DNA of 64,000 bases from Nectonema munidae (lineage: Eukaryota; Nematomorpha; Nectonematoida; Nectonematidae), in the NCBI GenBank assembly GCA_030549495.1, contig JAUIRK010000923.1:682001-746000 (forward strand). Reading direction: 5' to 3'. Both the position numbers and the translations under genes were made by a program. The notes under the pieces are model-generated. The model ran no database searches. It was not told the DNA's origin and worked only from the letters and a program-made list of their open reading frames with translations. Below, piece by piece: positions 44,945 to 56,640 of the stretch. Each line of letters begins with the position of its first letter. The first letter of the stretch is position 1.

Positions 44945-45739
44945 ATATATCTATCTATATATATTTTTTTCTCAATGTTATTTTGCAAGCATTCTCATTT
45001 TTTAATTGTTTGTATTTTCAATAAAGTTTCTCTCTCTCTATATATATATGAGTTTTAATTTCTACTATCAGCAATGTTGTTCTCTTTTATTTCAAAGCAT
45101 AAAAAAATCAAGAAATTAAGGTCCAATAAAAATATATGCATTTTAATCAAGGGTCACACAAACTTGACATTTTGGAAGTGGCAAAACACTTTTTATTATT
45201 TTTTTTATTTCAATAAATGTCCTTATTTTTTAAATAAGTTTTTTTTTTAATTCCTAAACTGTTTTAAAATATGAAATAATTGTAATGATAAAGGCGTGTT
45301 ACGATGGTGGAAAAAATGAAAACAAACATTCAAGATCTAAAGCTACATAAGGTCATGCTCAATTTGTAAGGGTGCCCAAAGGCACTTGGCCCTTCTTTAA
45401 ATGAAACTAAGAGGCCGTCGCAGACCCCCTCCTCTCGTCTACCTTAATGTCTGCCGCTATGCTGACCAAATGTCACAACTACCTATAAAATAAAAATATA
45501 GAATAAAAAATGTGTGAAAATAGAAAATTTATTCACAGATCACTCAATGCAAAGGTGAAAGAAACAAAAAGACATGTAAATTTGTTTAAAAATAAAAATC
45601 TAAATCAATTTTTTTAACAATGGTTGAAGGAACAGATAATTTCAAGCAAAATGACACTTTCATCTCCATCTACTTTTGTAGCAGTGGATTCGATGATCGT
45701 TTAACGTGGTGCAGACTAAAAAGTAGAAAATAAGATATT
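44945..45739. other. No confident gene; GC-richer patch at 45340-45480
   Basis: Microsatellite-like TA and CT runs near 44940-45050. The patch near 45340-45480 (GGGTGCCCAAAGGCACTTGG, CGCAGACCCCCTCCTC) is probably a decayed repeat. Confidence 0.3.
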
Positions 45740-46720
45740 AATCGCAGGAGTGTATTCTTCAAATACCACATACATCGATGGAGAAAAAAAAGTTCCAAGT
45801 CTTAAAGTTGTCAATGATGCTGGAGAACGAATAGTTAAATTGGCAAGCGATTTCAACGATAAAATTACGAAAAACAGTCAACAAAGACATTTCATTTTTC
45901 AAGCAATTGAGCAAAACCGCAACAAAAAATTGAGATATAAAAAAGACAATTTTTTTTTAATAAATAATTTATGCCTTTTTTTAGTAAAAAATAGTTTTAA
46001 AAGTTTATTTTGTACCTGTTAAAAAGCTAAAAACTTTGTCGTCAATGAGCAGTTTGTTAAAAATAATTAAAATAGCTTAAACTTTATAAAAAATATTATT
46101 TTTTTATGATAAAACAATTTAAAAGGGATATGCAAGAAAAAATTTAAAAAAAAAATTTTTTGTATTATATTTGGGAACGTCTACAGTGATTATAAAAATA
46201 TGTCTAACAAAGAAATGATATTAAGGGAAAAATCCCTTTTGCCTTACTAGATAAGCAAAAAAGCATGCTTAACCAAAAATAGGTTAATAATAAAGAATTT
46301 TCTTTTTTAGGCAATAAAATATTTTAAGTCATATACTGCCCTCCTTATTTTTATGCGCCAATTTATAACAAGTTATGCTTTTTTGCTTATCGTGACTGAC
46401 CTCACATAAAAGCACATTTTGCAAAAGGGAAACCATTTTTTTGTAAAATCTAGCCTATGTTGAGTACAAAGAGTATTATAGCTTTCCAGTGATACCATTT
46501 TCAATAAAAAAAATTGTTTAAATCTTCATATTTTGCTGTTAACAAAAAGTGTTCACTTTTTTTTACTAAAATTTTGAACAAATTTTTCGAACTAAAGTCC
46601 AGTTATCAAAAAATTAAAAAGTTTTTACAAAAATACATTATTCTAGCGTATACAGGAAACGATAAGCTTTCAAATGATATTTATATTATGAAAAAGAAAT
46701 ATTGAAAAATAGATTAATTT
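45740..46720 (+). mobile_element. Unclassified cut-and-paste transposon, copy 2 (C-terminal end and 3' region)
   Basis: A frame at 45750-46022 reads PSLKVVNDAGERIVKLASDF and QQRHFIFQAIEQNR, matching the 'l.vvNDtAERgvkLi.dfN...TkdE.qkQ..Lq.V..hR' block of transposase-like proteins in invertebrates. 46510-46690 is the inverse of the 3' part of copy 1 (shared phrases AAAGTCCAGTTATCAAAAA and CTTTCAAATGATAT). The two copies therefore belong to one family or two close ones in opposite orientation. Confidence 0.65.
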
Positions 46721-47149
46721 TTTCTACATCCCGTACATTATACAATGGGTTAATTATTGTCTTCTAATTTTTAGAGACATTTTTTAATGGTTATTTTTTT
46801 TATAAAAAAAGGATATATATAAATTATTTAATTGAATTTAGAGACACACAGAAATAATGTGGTTCAAGTTCCGTTAAAAAACTTTGGATTTAGTGTTGAA
46901 CAGATTTAACCGTGTTTTTGATAACAGGTCAAATATCGCCTGATTTTTCTTAATCGGTTTTTTTAACAGGTTAATTTTCGTGATTTTAAATTTTGTAACA
47001 ATATATAAGGTGCATGGCAAAGCTCTGGAAACATTTTATATGACTCTGTACTGCGCTAAGATACTTATAATCTCAAATAATCTCAGCCAGATATATAATC
47101 CAAGATATAATAATCTCAAATTATAAGTTATAATCTTAGCCAGATCTCA

Positions 47150-47395
47150 CCAGTACAAACTGAATACAGAACTATCAACCAAATTCAGACGAAATTATTT
47201 TGCATTGAGAGGACTCAAAAGATGGAATAGTTTACCTACCAAAGTTATTTCATCAAACTCAATTGACATGTTCAAGAAAAAATTAGACAAATTTCTTGGC
47301 AATGAAATGTATAAATATATATAATTGAATTTGCAGATGCATTTTCATAGGCGTAAGCCTTATATAATGCTTAATAAACTTATGTTATGTTATAT
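47150..47395 (+). mobile_element. LINE 3' end fragment (CR1-type) with TTATG tail
   Basis: The frame reads YFALRGLKRWNSLPTKVIS and SIDMFKKKLDKFLGNEM before a stop, the 'R...yF..Rv...WN.LP..vv.a.s...FK..LD.fl' ending of CR1-like LINEs. A short 3' UTR ends in TTATGTTATGTTAT, a short tandem tail typical of CR1/L2/RTE insertions. It is severely 5'-truncated and different from the LINE at 42990. Confidence 0.8.
47339..47370 (+). other. Stem-loop in the second LINE 3' UTR
   Basis: GCATT...ATAGGC-GTAA-GCCTTAT...AATGC forms a stem with a GTAA loop, just before the TTATG tail. Confidence 0.6.
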
Positions 47396-47775
47396 TTAAA
47401 TGTAAGGTTTTAAATTGGCAAATTTAATTAACAAAGTATATGTTCATTTTCTATGTACAAAAATAATGTGTTAAGATTTCAAGACATTTCAGTGAATATT
47501 TCTTATAGCACCTGATGGGTAAAATCCACACTTAAGAAAAAATTTCGACCACTATGATCTTCAACAGATCATCATACCATTGGAATATTAAGTGAGAGGA
47601 AGGAAAACCAGTACAAAGAGGTATATCACAACATGATTAGGAATGAATAAAGAAAAGGGTGGAGATGAAAGGTGTTATTATACATTGAGCGTGGGAATAT
47701 TTTTATCAAGTGAGGACGAACTATAAAGAAACACGTGGAAATATTAATGAAGTAAGGAGTTAGATTTTGGAGAGA

Positions 47776-47910
47776 GTCTTTTTTTTAGTCAAAAATTGTC
47801 TTTTTTAAGTTCAAAATTCTCTTTTTTCAATTTTATTTTGTATTTTAGAAAAAGCGCTTAGAATTGAAAAAAGACATTTTATAACTAAAAAAAGATAATT
47901 TATAAAATGG
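47776..47910. repeat. Dispersed AT-rich inverted repeat, copy 2
   Basis: GTCTTTTTTAAGTTCAAAA and TCTTTTTTCAATTTTATTTT are followed by AATTGAAAAAAGACATTTTA. Same order and orientation of phrases as at 23085-23200. Confidence 0.5.
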
Positions 47911-49404
47911 TATAAATTTCAAAGAATCCGAATCTAGTGATGACCTTCATTTTTTATGAAAATCAATCGAACTTGTTAAAAAATGATTTAAATATGACAC
48001 AGGTCTTCTTAAAATTAAAATTTTATTGAAATAAAAAAAGTTTTACACATATGTACCTATTTTGAAATTGATGCCATAGGCCAAATCTGTCACGTTTTCT
48101 CTTGAGCCCCCGCTGCTTTTAGACAGACCGCAATTACCACTTTTTTGAAGAGTGACATTACATATTGTGTCAAACAATTGAAAGTATACCAATTATTATT
48201 AAATCATTTCAAATAGAAGAATATATTCTTCTTTTTTTATAATATTGTGAATGAGTAAGGAATTCCTGCATTCTACATTTTAATGAAATTGCCATTACCT
48301 ACGCTCTCAGAATCCATTGAGACTTCTCCTTCATCCACTTTTGCAAATGGCCTTATTGCATTTAACTCGTCTTTATTATTGATCATTCTCATCCTTGTGC
48401 CTAGAAAAAATAAATAAATAAAGACAAAAAATCAGAACTCAAACAAAGATCATCAGAACAGACGTCTACACTCTACTTAATTTTGCAGTTATGCTCTAAC
48501 AACTCTTCCTAGAAATTCAGTTGTTCCTTTTTCATAGCAATTTTTTAATTTTCAAAAAATATCTTTCAACTTCTTTAATTGTAATTCATTCATCATAAAG
48601 TAAATTTTTATAATCAATATGTCAAGCAATGCATTGTCCTTGAAATTTAAGTAAATAATTTGCTATATTTCGTTAAAGATATATATCATCAATAATACCT
48701 TCTTTTTCATTCATGGTATTTTGGCAAATTTTGAACTTTTTTGATTCCAATAATGCAGCATGATAGGAGAAGCATTTAGTTATAGTAATTTCGTCAATCT
48801 GCTAAATTCTTTAAATTCCATTTTATAAGTTTATGTGGCTGGCATGATAGACCAGTTTCAAATTTTCATCTGTAAACCTTATTTTGAAATCAAAATCCTC
48901 AGTAAATTTTTGTTAATAACAAATATACATTGCATATATGTAAAAAGGTGCGTAAAGGTTATATCCAAAAGCATCCTTTCATTATTCACTATTTATTGAT
49001 AAAATATTTTTGATATCAGAAGGTTTGTCCATCTTCAATTTCCATTTTAATCGACTAAGCCAAAAAGGTTTTTTACTGGCTGCTTTAGTAGTCATCATGC
49101 TAAAAGTTCTTCTACTGGATGCGGCATACCCCGTGTTTAAGTGTTAGTATGCATGTATGCACGTATGTGTAGTGACACAAATATCTTTTTTGATAGAAAG
49201 AAAAAATTAAGATGGAAAATGAAAAAATTTTGGTGAAAAAGTGAACAAGAAACTTATTAAATAGACAATTACTGTCATTATCAATGATAGAATATTCAAA
49301 ATTTATCAAGATGATTTATCTATACGTTGAATCGGAGAAAATTTGAAAGCCAAATAAAGAAAATTTCGCTCATCATATCATCCTGCATCTTCTCAATAAT
49401 CAAA
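47911..49404. other. No confident gene
   Basis: AT-rich. A slightly GC-richer patch at 48080-48140 has no assignable content. Confidence 0.3.
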
Positions 49405-49611
49405 TCGGTCAGACCAAATACCACAAAACACATCAAAACACCACAAAATAGTGGAAAACCCTCCAAAATATCATAAAATAATGAAAATCATCAATCAAAC
49501 TATTTAATGTCAATACTCAATAAGTCGTTTTATATACGATTTTCACTATTCTATAGTATTTGATCATTTTTTGTGCATTTGTGGTGTTCTGTGGTATTTA
49601 GTCTGTCCCGA
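49405..49611. mobile_element. Small MITE with ~25-bp imperfect terminal inverted repeats
   Basis: Left end TCGGTCAGACCAAATACCAC and the inverse of the right end TCGGGACAGACTAAATACC agree over about 25 bp with two or three differences. Interior CACCACAAAATAGTGG and CCACA/TGTGG repeats add more self-complementarity. No clear target duplication; no coding region. Confidence 0.65.
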
Positions 49612-50640
49612 TGTGTATAAGCTACCGCTGTAGTGAAATAAACGAGACAATACTATATCGAGTATGCAAAGTCTAACAAAATGTTAACAACAAATACCCT
49701 GGATGAATAGTGTGAAGATAAAGTTTCACGTGGTCTTTTTTCAAAGAAATTAAGGTGCTTGTTTTAAATTTTGGCCTTTTGCTAGGTAGGCCAATGCCTA
49801 TAAAAATATATCCGAATAAACTAATCAATCGTCTTTTTGATTAAAAATTATTCAATACATTTGGTTAAAAGGAGTAATTTTTCGCTATTATTTATTTCAT
49901 TGTTTTCACAAATATAGAAAGTTCAACACAAATTCTAATTCAAAAATGAATATTTGACATTCTGTGTATAAAACTTTTTGTCAAGTTTTGTCCAATAGGG
50001 TAATGAAAAGAATCATAGGAAATGAAATCTCTCCAATATTAATAGAATGAATATAAAAACCAATATTTCGAAATTTTGTAACTTTTTGAAAATATGAAAT
50101 GTAAAAAAATTTAATTCAAAATAAAAAACATTCTGAAACTAATTATGAAACAAATGCAAAGAAACTACGAATAAAAGAAAATAGATTGGCTAAGTAACTT
50201 TAAAAGTTGAAAAAGTTTTCTTACCCTTGATTTTCTTGCCGTCATTCTCTTCATTAAATACTTCAAAATTAAAAATCGATAAAAGATTAAAAAAATATGA
50301 TTTTTTAAAGCATAATTTATTGTTTTCATGTAAAACTCTGCAAGTTTCTTTCATTATCAAATATTGTTGAATAGCTTGTAAATCAACATTATAAAATATA
50401 TATTTTGACATATTCCAGCATTTTCATGTTGAAAACGACATCATCGTTGAAGATGGCGGAATTTATTTGTGAGTGTTGCTTGTTCATAGTGAAATATAAT
50501 TTAGAAAAATTCTCTAAGCATCTTCAGACCAAAGTTTGTTTCATTTCTATTTTTTGTGCTTTTTTCCTTTTTTTATTTCTAACTTGTCTGCTCATAATTT
50601 TATCGACAATATTGATAATAATTGTAGTAAAAAAGATATC
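49612..50640. other. No confident gene
   Basis: AT-rich. Overlapping frames at 50190-50659 are hydrophobic and low-complexity with no recognised family. Confidence 0.3.
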
Positions 50641-50654
50641 AAAGGGAAATTGGG

Positions 50655-50750
50655 CCTAAGCGGAAAACTGTCCGATGCACAACTGCGTGATGGAAAATTC
50701 GCCGATGGACCACTGCGGGAGTATGAGAACTGCCCAAATCTGGAGTTTTT
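50655..50750 (+). repeat. 30-bp imperfect tandem repeat encoding a 10-residue motif
   Basis: GGAAAACTGTCCGATG..ACTGCG and GGAAAATTCGCCGATGG.CCACTGCG are consecutive 30-bp units, with a third decayed unit after them. In the plus-strand frame they read GKLSDAQLRD, GKFADGPLRE and YENCPNLE. Base composition is far from the AT-rich flanks. It may be subterminal repeats of an element, or part of a protein I cannot place. Confidence 0.5.
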
Positions 50751-50879
50751 TAAAAGAAACTAAAAAAGTTCACGCATTTAACGAAATTGGCAAAACTAAA
50801 AGGATTTATAATTTTTGCTTAATTAAAAAAAATATAATTCTCACGGAATTGTCCTGGTGAGGCAGTTTTATGTTGGGCA

Positions 50880-51660
50880 AAGAACAGTCTCATAAGAATT
50901 TGTTAAATAAGTCCAAGAGATAGGCGGCACAACGAGGTGACAGAGAGAGGAGAACAAAGGAACAGTCACTTAGTGGCGCCTGGCTGGCGGATTCCCCACT
51001 TAGTTAGCAAGTCTTTTATGGTTGTTAACAAGGCAGTTAGCACAGCCAATGGGGTTGATTCTCGCCCTCGCCTATGGACTGGATTATAAAAGGCAGCCCG
51101 CATCAAGATCTAATCATTCTTTCTTCTCTGCAATTCTTTGCCAACAACTAAATTGATTTCAACAGATATGTCAAACGCCCAAGCGCTAGACCCCAACGTT
51201 GAGGAAGCCGGACACGCTCTCCCTGCTGCCCTGGTGGATCAAGTCCAAGTTATCGCCAAACGACAGGAGAATTTGGAAGTAAATGCCACAAAACAAGCGC
51301 CTGAGTCGCCCCGCGTTGTTAAATCACTTCTCAAGGACTTTCGAACGCCTACCTTTAATCCAGCCTCCGCTTCCACCCCTACGCAAGCTTCCTTCCCCGT
51401 TGGGTATGGAACTCTGAATCATGTGGAGGTTGGAATTTATCAGACTCCCCCAAAGTAACTAGTGCTACAACGCATCAAGATCATTGAGGATTGCTCCTCG
51501 GAAAGAGCTCCACGCAAGGACGAGGTCATGCTGGCTTACTTTGGTTTAGAGAAGACCTCTCTTGATCAGCTACCCATGGTCAAGCTCTCACTCCTCTACA
51601 ACAACTTCCGCACGCATATCCTAGCAATCCATAAGAACTAGACTCAGGCTGGCGTAGCAT
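50880..51660 (+). mobile_element. Fossil LTR-retroelement-like segment with promoter and gag-like frame (family uncertain)
   Basis: A GC-richer block with a TATA box (TATAAAAGG, 51085-51093), followed about 50 bp later by a reading frame at 51138-51458 (MSNAQALDPNVEEAGHALP, then Gln, Pro and Thr-rich text). The layout of promoter, short leader and acidic then proline-rich frame resembles the 5' end of an LTR element and its gag. TGGCGCCTGGCTGG at 50972 recalls a tRNA-primer site. No capsid motif was recognised and no matching LTR found. The region after 51460 is present again in inverted orientation at 55910-56092. It is broken. Confidence 0.4.
51085..51093 (+). promoter_or_regulatory. TATA box of the fossil element
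   Basis: TATAAAAGG stands in a GC-richer context, with an ATG frame 50-80 bp downstream. Confidence 0.6.
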
Positions 51661-54600
51661 TTAAAAATTCTTTTAATGTTGAATCAATCAAAAAAAGAAT
51701 GTCTTCCCAACAATATCTATGACAATTGGTACTGATAAGATGAAATCAAATAATCGAAATCTTACTCTAACATAGTACTGCTAGTACCAGTTATTCTGAA
51801 ACTTTTTTATCCCATGAACCCTGTACACCAAAATATTTGCTATTCACGCCCCATCACGATAAAACGTGCACTCTATCAAAATTACGAAGAAAGTTACATT
51901 CATTATTGCCAGTTAAATTTCCCTCAAAAAAGTGGATAAATAATAATGTGCAGAAAATTCAACAGTATCCGCCAAGTTTTAACCTCTTGATCAAAGTTAT
52001 CTTTAATCATTAAAAAAAAAGCTCCCTCTAAACTTTCTTTTTCTTTAGCAGATAGATAAATAAAAGAAAGAGCATTTTTAAAAATAAAGAAATCGATACT
52101 TCGGGCTATATTGATTACAGACCCTATTAATTATTGTTAAAAAAATTAAGGATTAAAAGTGCATGCATTCAAAAAACAAAATCAAAACTTGTAAAAATAT
52201 TTCTAATTTTCTTTCAAAAAATATATAACTGCCATATTTTTAAAAATATTTGAAGTCAAAATTTTTGCCGACTAAAACTTTCACACAATCCCTAGAGGTC
52301 GATGGATCGTATGCTGGGAAGCGCTGATTTATATTTCTGCTCAGGATGTGAAAATTTTGTATGCAGCTTCTCAAATTTCTCTGAATCCTTCTTCATTTGA
52401 ATCATGTTTATTTAATTCCTGTGTAAACGTGTGAACTTCTTTATTATAATTGTTTTGCTGCTAAGTATAGATTGCATTAATCAATGAGACATAGAGAGTA
52501 CATTTTTAATCGCACTTGAAAAATTATATGCTTTGGAACACTTGAAAGAAAATCAATAAGTCAAAAATTAAAATTAAAATTAAAGAAATACCCGAAGGAA
52601 AGTCTGCCAATGATGGAAGTCCTAATATCTGTGCAACTTTATTGAAAAAATCTTTCGCAGCATCTAAAGATAAATAAAAAATATTGTGCAGCACATTTCA
52701 TTACAATATTTTTCATAGATTAGGAATAAAATGTCCAAAAAAGATAAGCCTTCAAGAAATACCTGAATAAATTCGATGAAACAAGTTCTAAAGAATTCAC
52801 AAATAAAAGATTCATGATTTTTATAATGTAGAAAGGATTTACACTGTACAAGCAGAATCGTAATTTTATTTTTGCCTCGATTTATTTTCAACTACTACTT
52901 TACATGTGTAGTTTAGCAGGACCACAGAAGACATCAAAAATTGGAAAACAAAGAATATAACAAATGTGTAACACGCAAAGTGTATAATGTATACGTCATT
53001 TTGCCAGACTATTATATATATATATATATATATATTATCATTTTTAATTCGTTTTGTCTTTTTGTAGGAATTTAACAATCAACAGATAAGTTAGGATGAT
53101 TTGGCTATCTTTTTAGCCCAGTCTGAAAATTGGTCTAGAACACCTGCTCTCAGAAAATGTGGTCTTGGAATATTACTTTTAAATTCACCTTGAATTAATG
53201 TCTGAAATTGTGGGGAAAAAAGTATAATTGCTTACTTAAATATTATTTAGATTGAGTATAAAAAAATATTAAAGGGTTTTCGTAGAAAAAAATAGGAAAA
53301 TACGGTGATCTTTAAAAATTCATCTCAGAAAAAGTGGCTTCCCATTTAATTGTAATGGTTGGAAAAAAGGGAAGCTTTTAACAATCAACTAATCAATCAA
53401 TTAACTTACTAACCAACTAACTATTTAAATAATCAATAACTAGTTAAACAACTAAAAATCAATCAACCAACAAACTAAATAATTGAGTTGATTAATGCAA
53501 TAATTAAGTTAGCGCCTAACTTTTAAATTTTTCTCAAAAAGTTTTTTGGGGTGCAAGTTTTTGAAAATAAAATTTTTCCAATCCAAGTATTCTGAGAGCC
53601 AAACTGAGATTTCTGTTCACTGATCCATAAAAGAGATAATAACATATCCTGTGTTTTCATTAATATGTAATATTATACACAAAATTTAAAAACATTTTAT
53701 AACCAGATAATAGCGTAATAAAGATAAAACAGTTTAAATTAAACGTTGACTAGATTTTCTTAAGTGTAAAGTGAAAGTAAAGTACATAAAATGAATCAAA
53801 CCATCACCACATCTGAAGAGTCTAAGTGAAAATATTGTTATTTTCAGAGTGTAAATACCATTGTATTCATCTTAGTAGTTGTAAATCATAAAAGATAGGG
53901 CTTGCCAATTATCACGGTTATACAAATATGGAAATATATTTCAAATATGGAAATGTCAGAGCTTAAAAATATAAAATTTAATGTATCTATCTCCCTCCAA
54001 ATTATACCATTAATTAAAGCTTTTCTGAGGAAGACCTTAGAGCTCTATTTCTTGGACACCTGTGAAAAAGTCTCTTGCTTCCCAGACCAAGCTAAATGGA
54101 CTACGCCCCAATTTTTGTAATGTCCGATCAATAGCCTTTCGCCATAATTTCTTCGCTGATAGTGAGGAATAGAGGAAAGCAAAATGTATTGAAAATATAT
54201 ATCGCCAAAACACGATAAAATCTTACAGATTTGATGAGAAAAAGAAAGCGCAATCAATATATAAGAAAAAAAGATAAGCTTCATTCGTTAGAACTGTAAT
54301 GTTGCAAAAAATTTAATGTTTTTGTCTAATCGATAAACTTTTTTGTGTATATATATTATATATGTATATTGTCTCCCACAGTCTTGACAGGTCACTAATA
54401 TCCATGTCATGTGAACTGGATTTAACCAGGGGCAATTTTTGATGAAACTTCATCTGAAAAAGTCTCATGACTTCAGCATATTTTTTAGGAGAATACAACA
54501 ATTTTATGTTTTCTTTGTTTCAAAAATAACATTTTGCATTAGAATATTTTTGATTGATTACTATCTTTGGCCTTTTAGAAAGACAAAAATTAAATTAAAT

Positions 54601-54954
54601 TGTGCTTAAAGGTAAATTGTCAACAATTTTTGAAATAAATGTGAAAAATGAATGCATGTTATTGCACTGAATTTATTCGACAAATAATTGCATCAGCTGA
54701 GAAAAAGAGGTAGGAAGTAGCACAGAATGAAAAGTCAAAAACAATGCCCTTTTCCTTGGCCTGGCTTCAAATTTAGAACAAAAGAAGACCAAGATCGTCG
54801 AATTGATGTATAGCTTTTGTTCAAATGCAAAATTTTGAAGAGCTGTATGAATCCTAAAGCACAATGCAAGAAAAATGATGAATTCAGCATAACTTTGTGT
54901 ATTGTAAAGTTGCAGATATCGCAAAGATTGAGAATCGATCTGAAACGCCTGAAT
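51661..54954. other. AT-rich DNA; microsatellites and low-complexity only
   Basis: A (TA)n tract lies at 53010-53036. 53380-53510 is an imperfect AAYC/AACT-type tetranucleotide stretch. No gene or transposon protein was seen. Confidence 0.4.
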
Positions 54955-55250
54955 CAGAGGTGGGGAACCTTTTACCTAAAGGCTGCTTGAGGCATTTTTA
55001 GATTTTATTAGGGGCCTTTGAAAAAGTGAGTGCATAGGTAACGATTGTATTTTAATAAGCTCATTAGATATGAAATTTGACGGAGGCAAAAAATAATAAT
55101 TTTTTATATTTTACTTTTTTAATGTAGGTCATTGCAAACATAAAATCATACATTTTATTCTTCATATATACGCTTACTAGATTTTTATACTCTCAAGCCG
55201 GGACAAAATTTGTATTGAATAAGGCGAAAAACTACATTTTGTATTTATTA
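54955..55250 (+). mobile_element. Possible hAT relic, left terminus
   Basis: CAGAGGTGGGGAACCTTTTA at 54955 matches the common hAT terminus CAGGGGTGGGGAACC, followed by GGCTGCTTGAGGC and GGGGCCTTTG as in the subterminal part of such elements. No right end was found, so the end given is arbitrary. Confidence 0.45.
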
Positions 55251-55879
55251 GAAAATTAATTTAACGGTGAGTTTAATAAAAAAAAAAGGATAAACAAGTA
55301 TACTTGGACCTACATTTTTTCAAACTTCTATTTTAACATATATAGGATTATTGAATGAAATACCAGGCTTCTCAATCATCGGGGATTGCGTTGTTAAGCA
55401 GAGGAAAAGTTGAAACCATCTGGAAAAACTGAAACATCTGGCAAACTTATACATATATTTATGAATGCAAAATTTCTATTTTAATTTCATGTAGAAAATA
55501 ATACGAAAAAAGAATATAAAGTGGAGCTTTCAAACGATAAAATCGGTATATAAAACATTTTTATATTTCACTCTCAATATGAAAATTAAGATACCATATT
55601 TTTTCTAATAAAATAAATTTTAATGACACTTCATTTCGTGATTTTCCATGTCCTATTCTTGGGAATCGCCGTTTTCTTTCTTGACCCAACCTAAATTTAA
55701 AATTTTCATCAAACTTAATTAGCAGATGAAAATTTTCATGGTCAATTGATACTGAGAACCACAATGATAGAACCTGAAAGCAAATGCTCTCTGAAAAAAT
55801 ATTTTTGTTAACATGGTATCCCGTTACATCGGTTTGTAAACTTCCGGCACTGGCATTCCTCTTTGCTACTGGAATGCTA

Positions 55880-56092
55880 GAGATCTTCCCTGCTGAGAGC
55901 ACCGATGAAGATGCTACGCGGGGCTGAGTCTAGTTCTTATGGATTGCTAGAATATCCGTGCGGAAGTTGTTGTAGAGGAACGAGAGCTTGTCCATGTGTA
56001 GAGCTGATCAAGAGATGTCTTCTCCAAACCGAAGTAAGCCAGCATGACCTCGTCCTTGCTCGGAGCTCTTTCCGAGGAGTGAGATCCTGAAA
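55880..56092 (-). mobile_element. Second, inverted partial copy of the 51-kb fossil element
   Basis: The inverse of 56092-55910 matches 51480-51650 closely (shared phrases AAGGACGAGGTCATGCTGGC and CAATCCATAAGAACTAGACT). It continues past the point where the 51-kb copy ends, giving a short Cys-containing stretch (55900-55840). Broken; family as uncertain as the first copy. Confidence 0.6.
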
Positions 56093-56319
56093 GCTACAAT
56101 AGCAAGAAGAAACACAAATCTTTTAACATATCATTTTACAGACCTCAAACACTCGCTTGCAGATTTCTTCATCATCACTAATTACTTTCTTTACACTTGT
56201 AGTATTTGTGCTTCATTTTATATTTCATACGCACAATAGTAATTTATATCACTCAGCATATTTTATTTTTCCATATACTTTAATTATTTTTTCATTATTA
56301 TAGCACTAAAAGACATTCT

Positions 56320-56640
56320 AAAAATATTTTAGAATGAAATCGTCTCTTTCATTTGAGACAACTACAGTGTGGGAAGTTTTGGAATTTTTTATTAAATTTG
56401 CAGAAAATTTTTTAAAAGATATGTCAGAAATAGAAGAGCTCGATTCAAAGTACGCATGGAATGGCGGAAATATAAAAAAGAAAGAGAAGAACAAATTAAA
56501 AATATATTTTTGGAATATCAGAATAATAGAAACCTTTACTTTTTTCTTTCGCGAATTTCTGCACATATTTCTCAAGCAATAAATATTGAATTTGATGATG
56601 AAAACAATGATTATAACGTTGATTTTTCATGATAAAATGA
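56320..56640 (+). pseudogene. MULE transposase C-terminal fragment
   Basis: A frame at 56334-56582 reads TVWEVLEFFIKFAENFLKDM, EIEELDSKYAWNGG and NIKKKEKNK. This is homologous to the C-terminal part of the MULE at 62640-62900 (SVWELMEFF, DMAEIEQVNSKYNWNGG). It is truncated at the left, so it is a second, older copy of the same family. Confidence 0.75.

Noticed and set aside
50405-50659. Hydrophobic frame as a membrane protein
   Set aside because: Low-complexity Ile/Leu/Phe run expected from AT-rich DNA; no conserved feature.
53380-53510. AACT/AATC-rich stretch as telomere-like repeat
   Set aside because: Units are irregular and do not match a telomeric repeat; simple low-complexity DNA.
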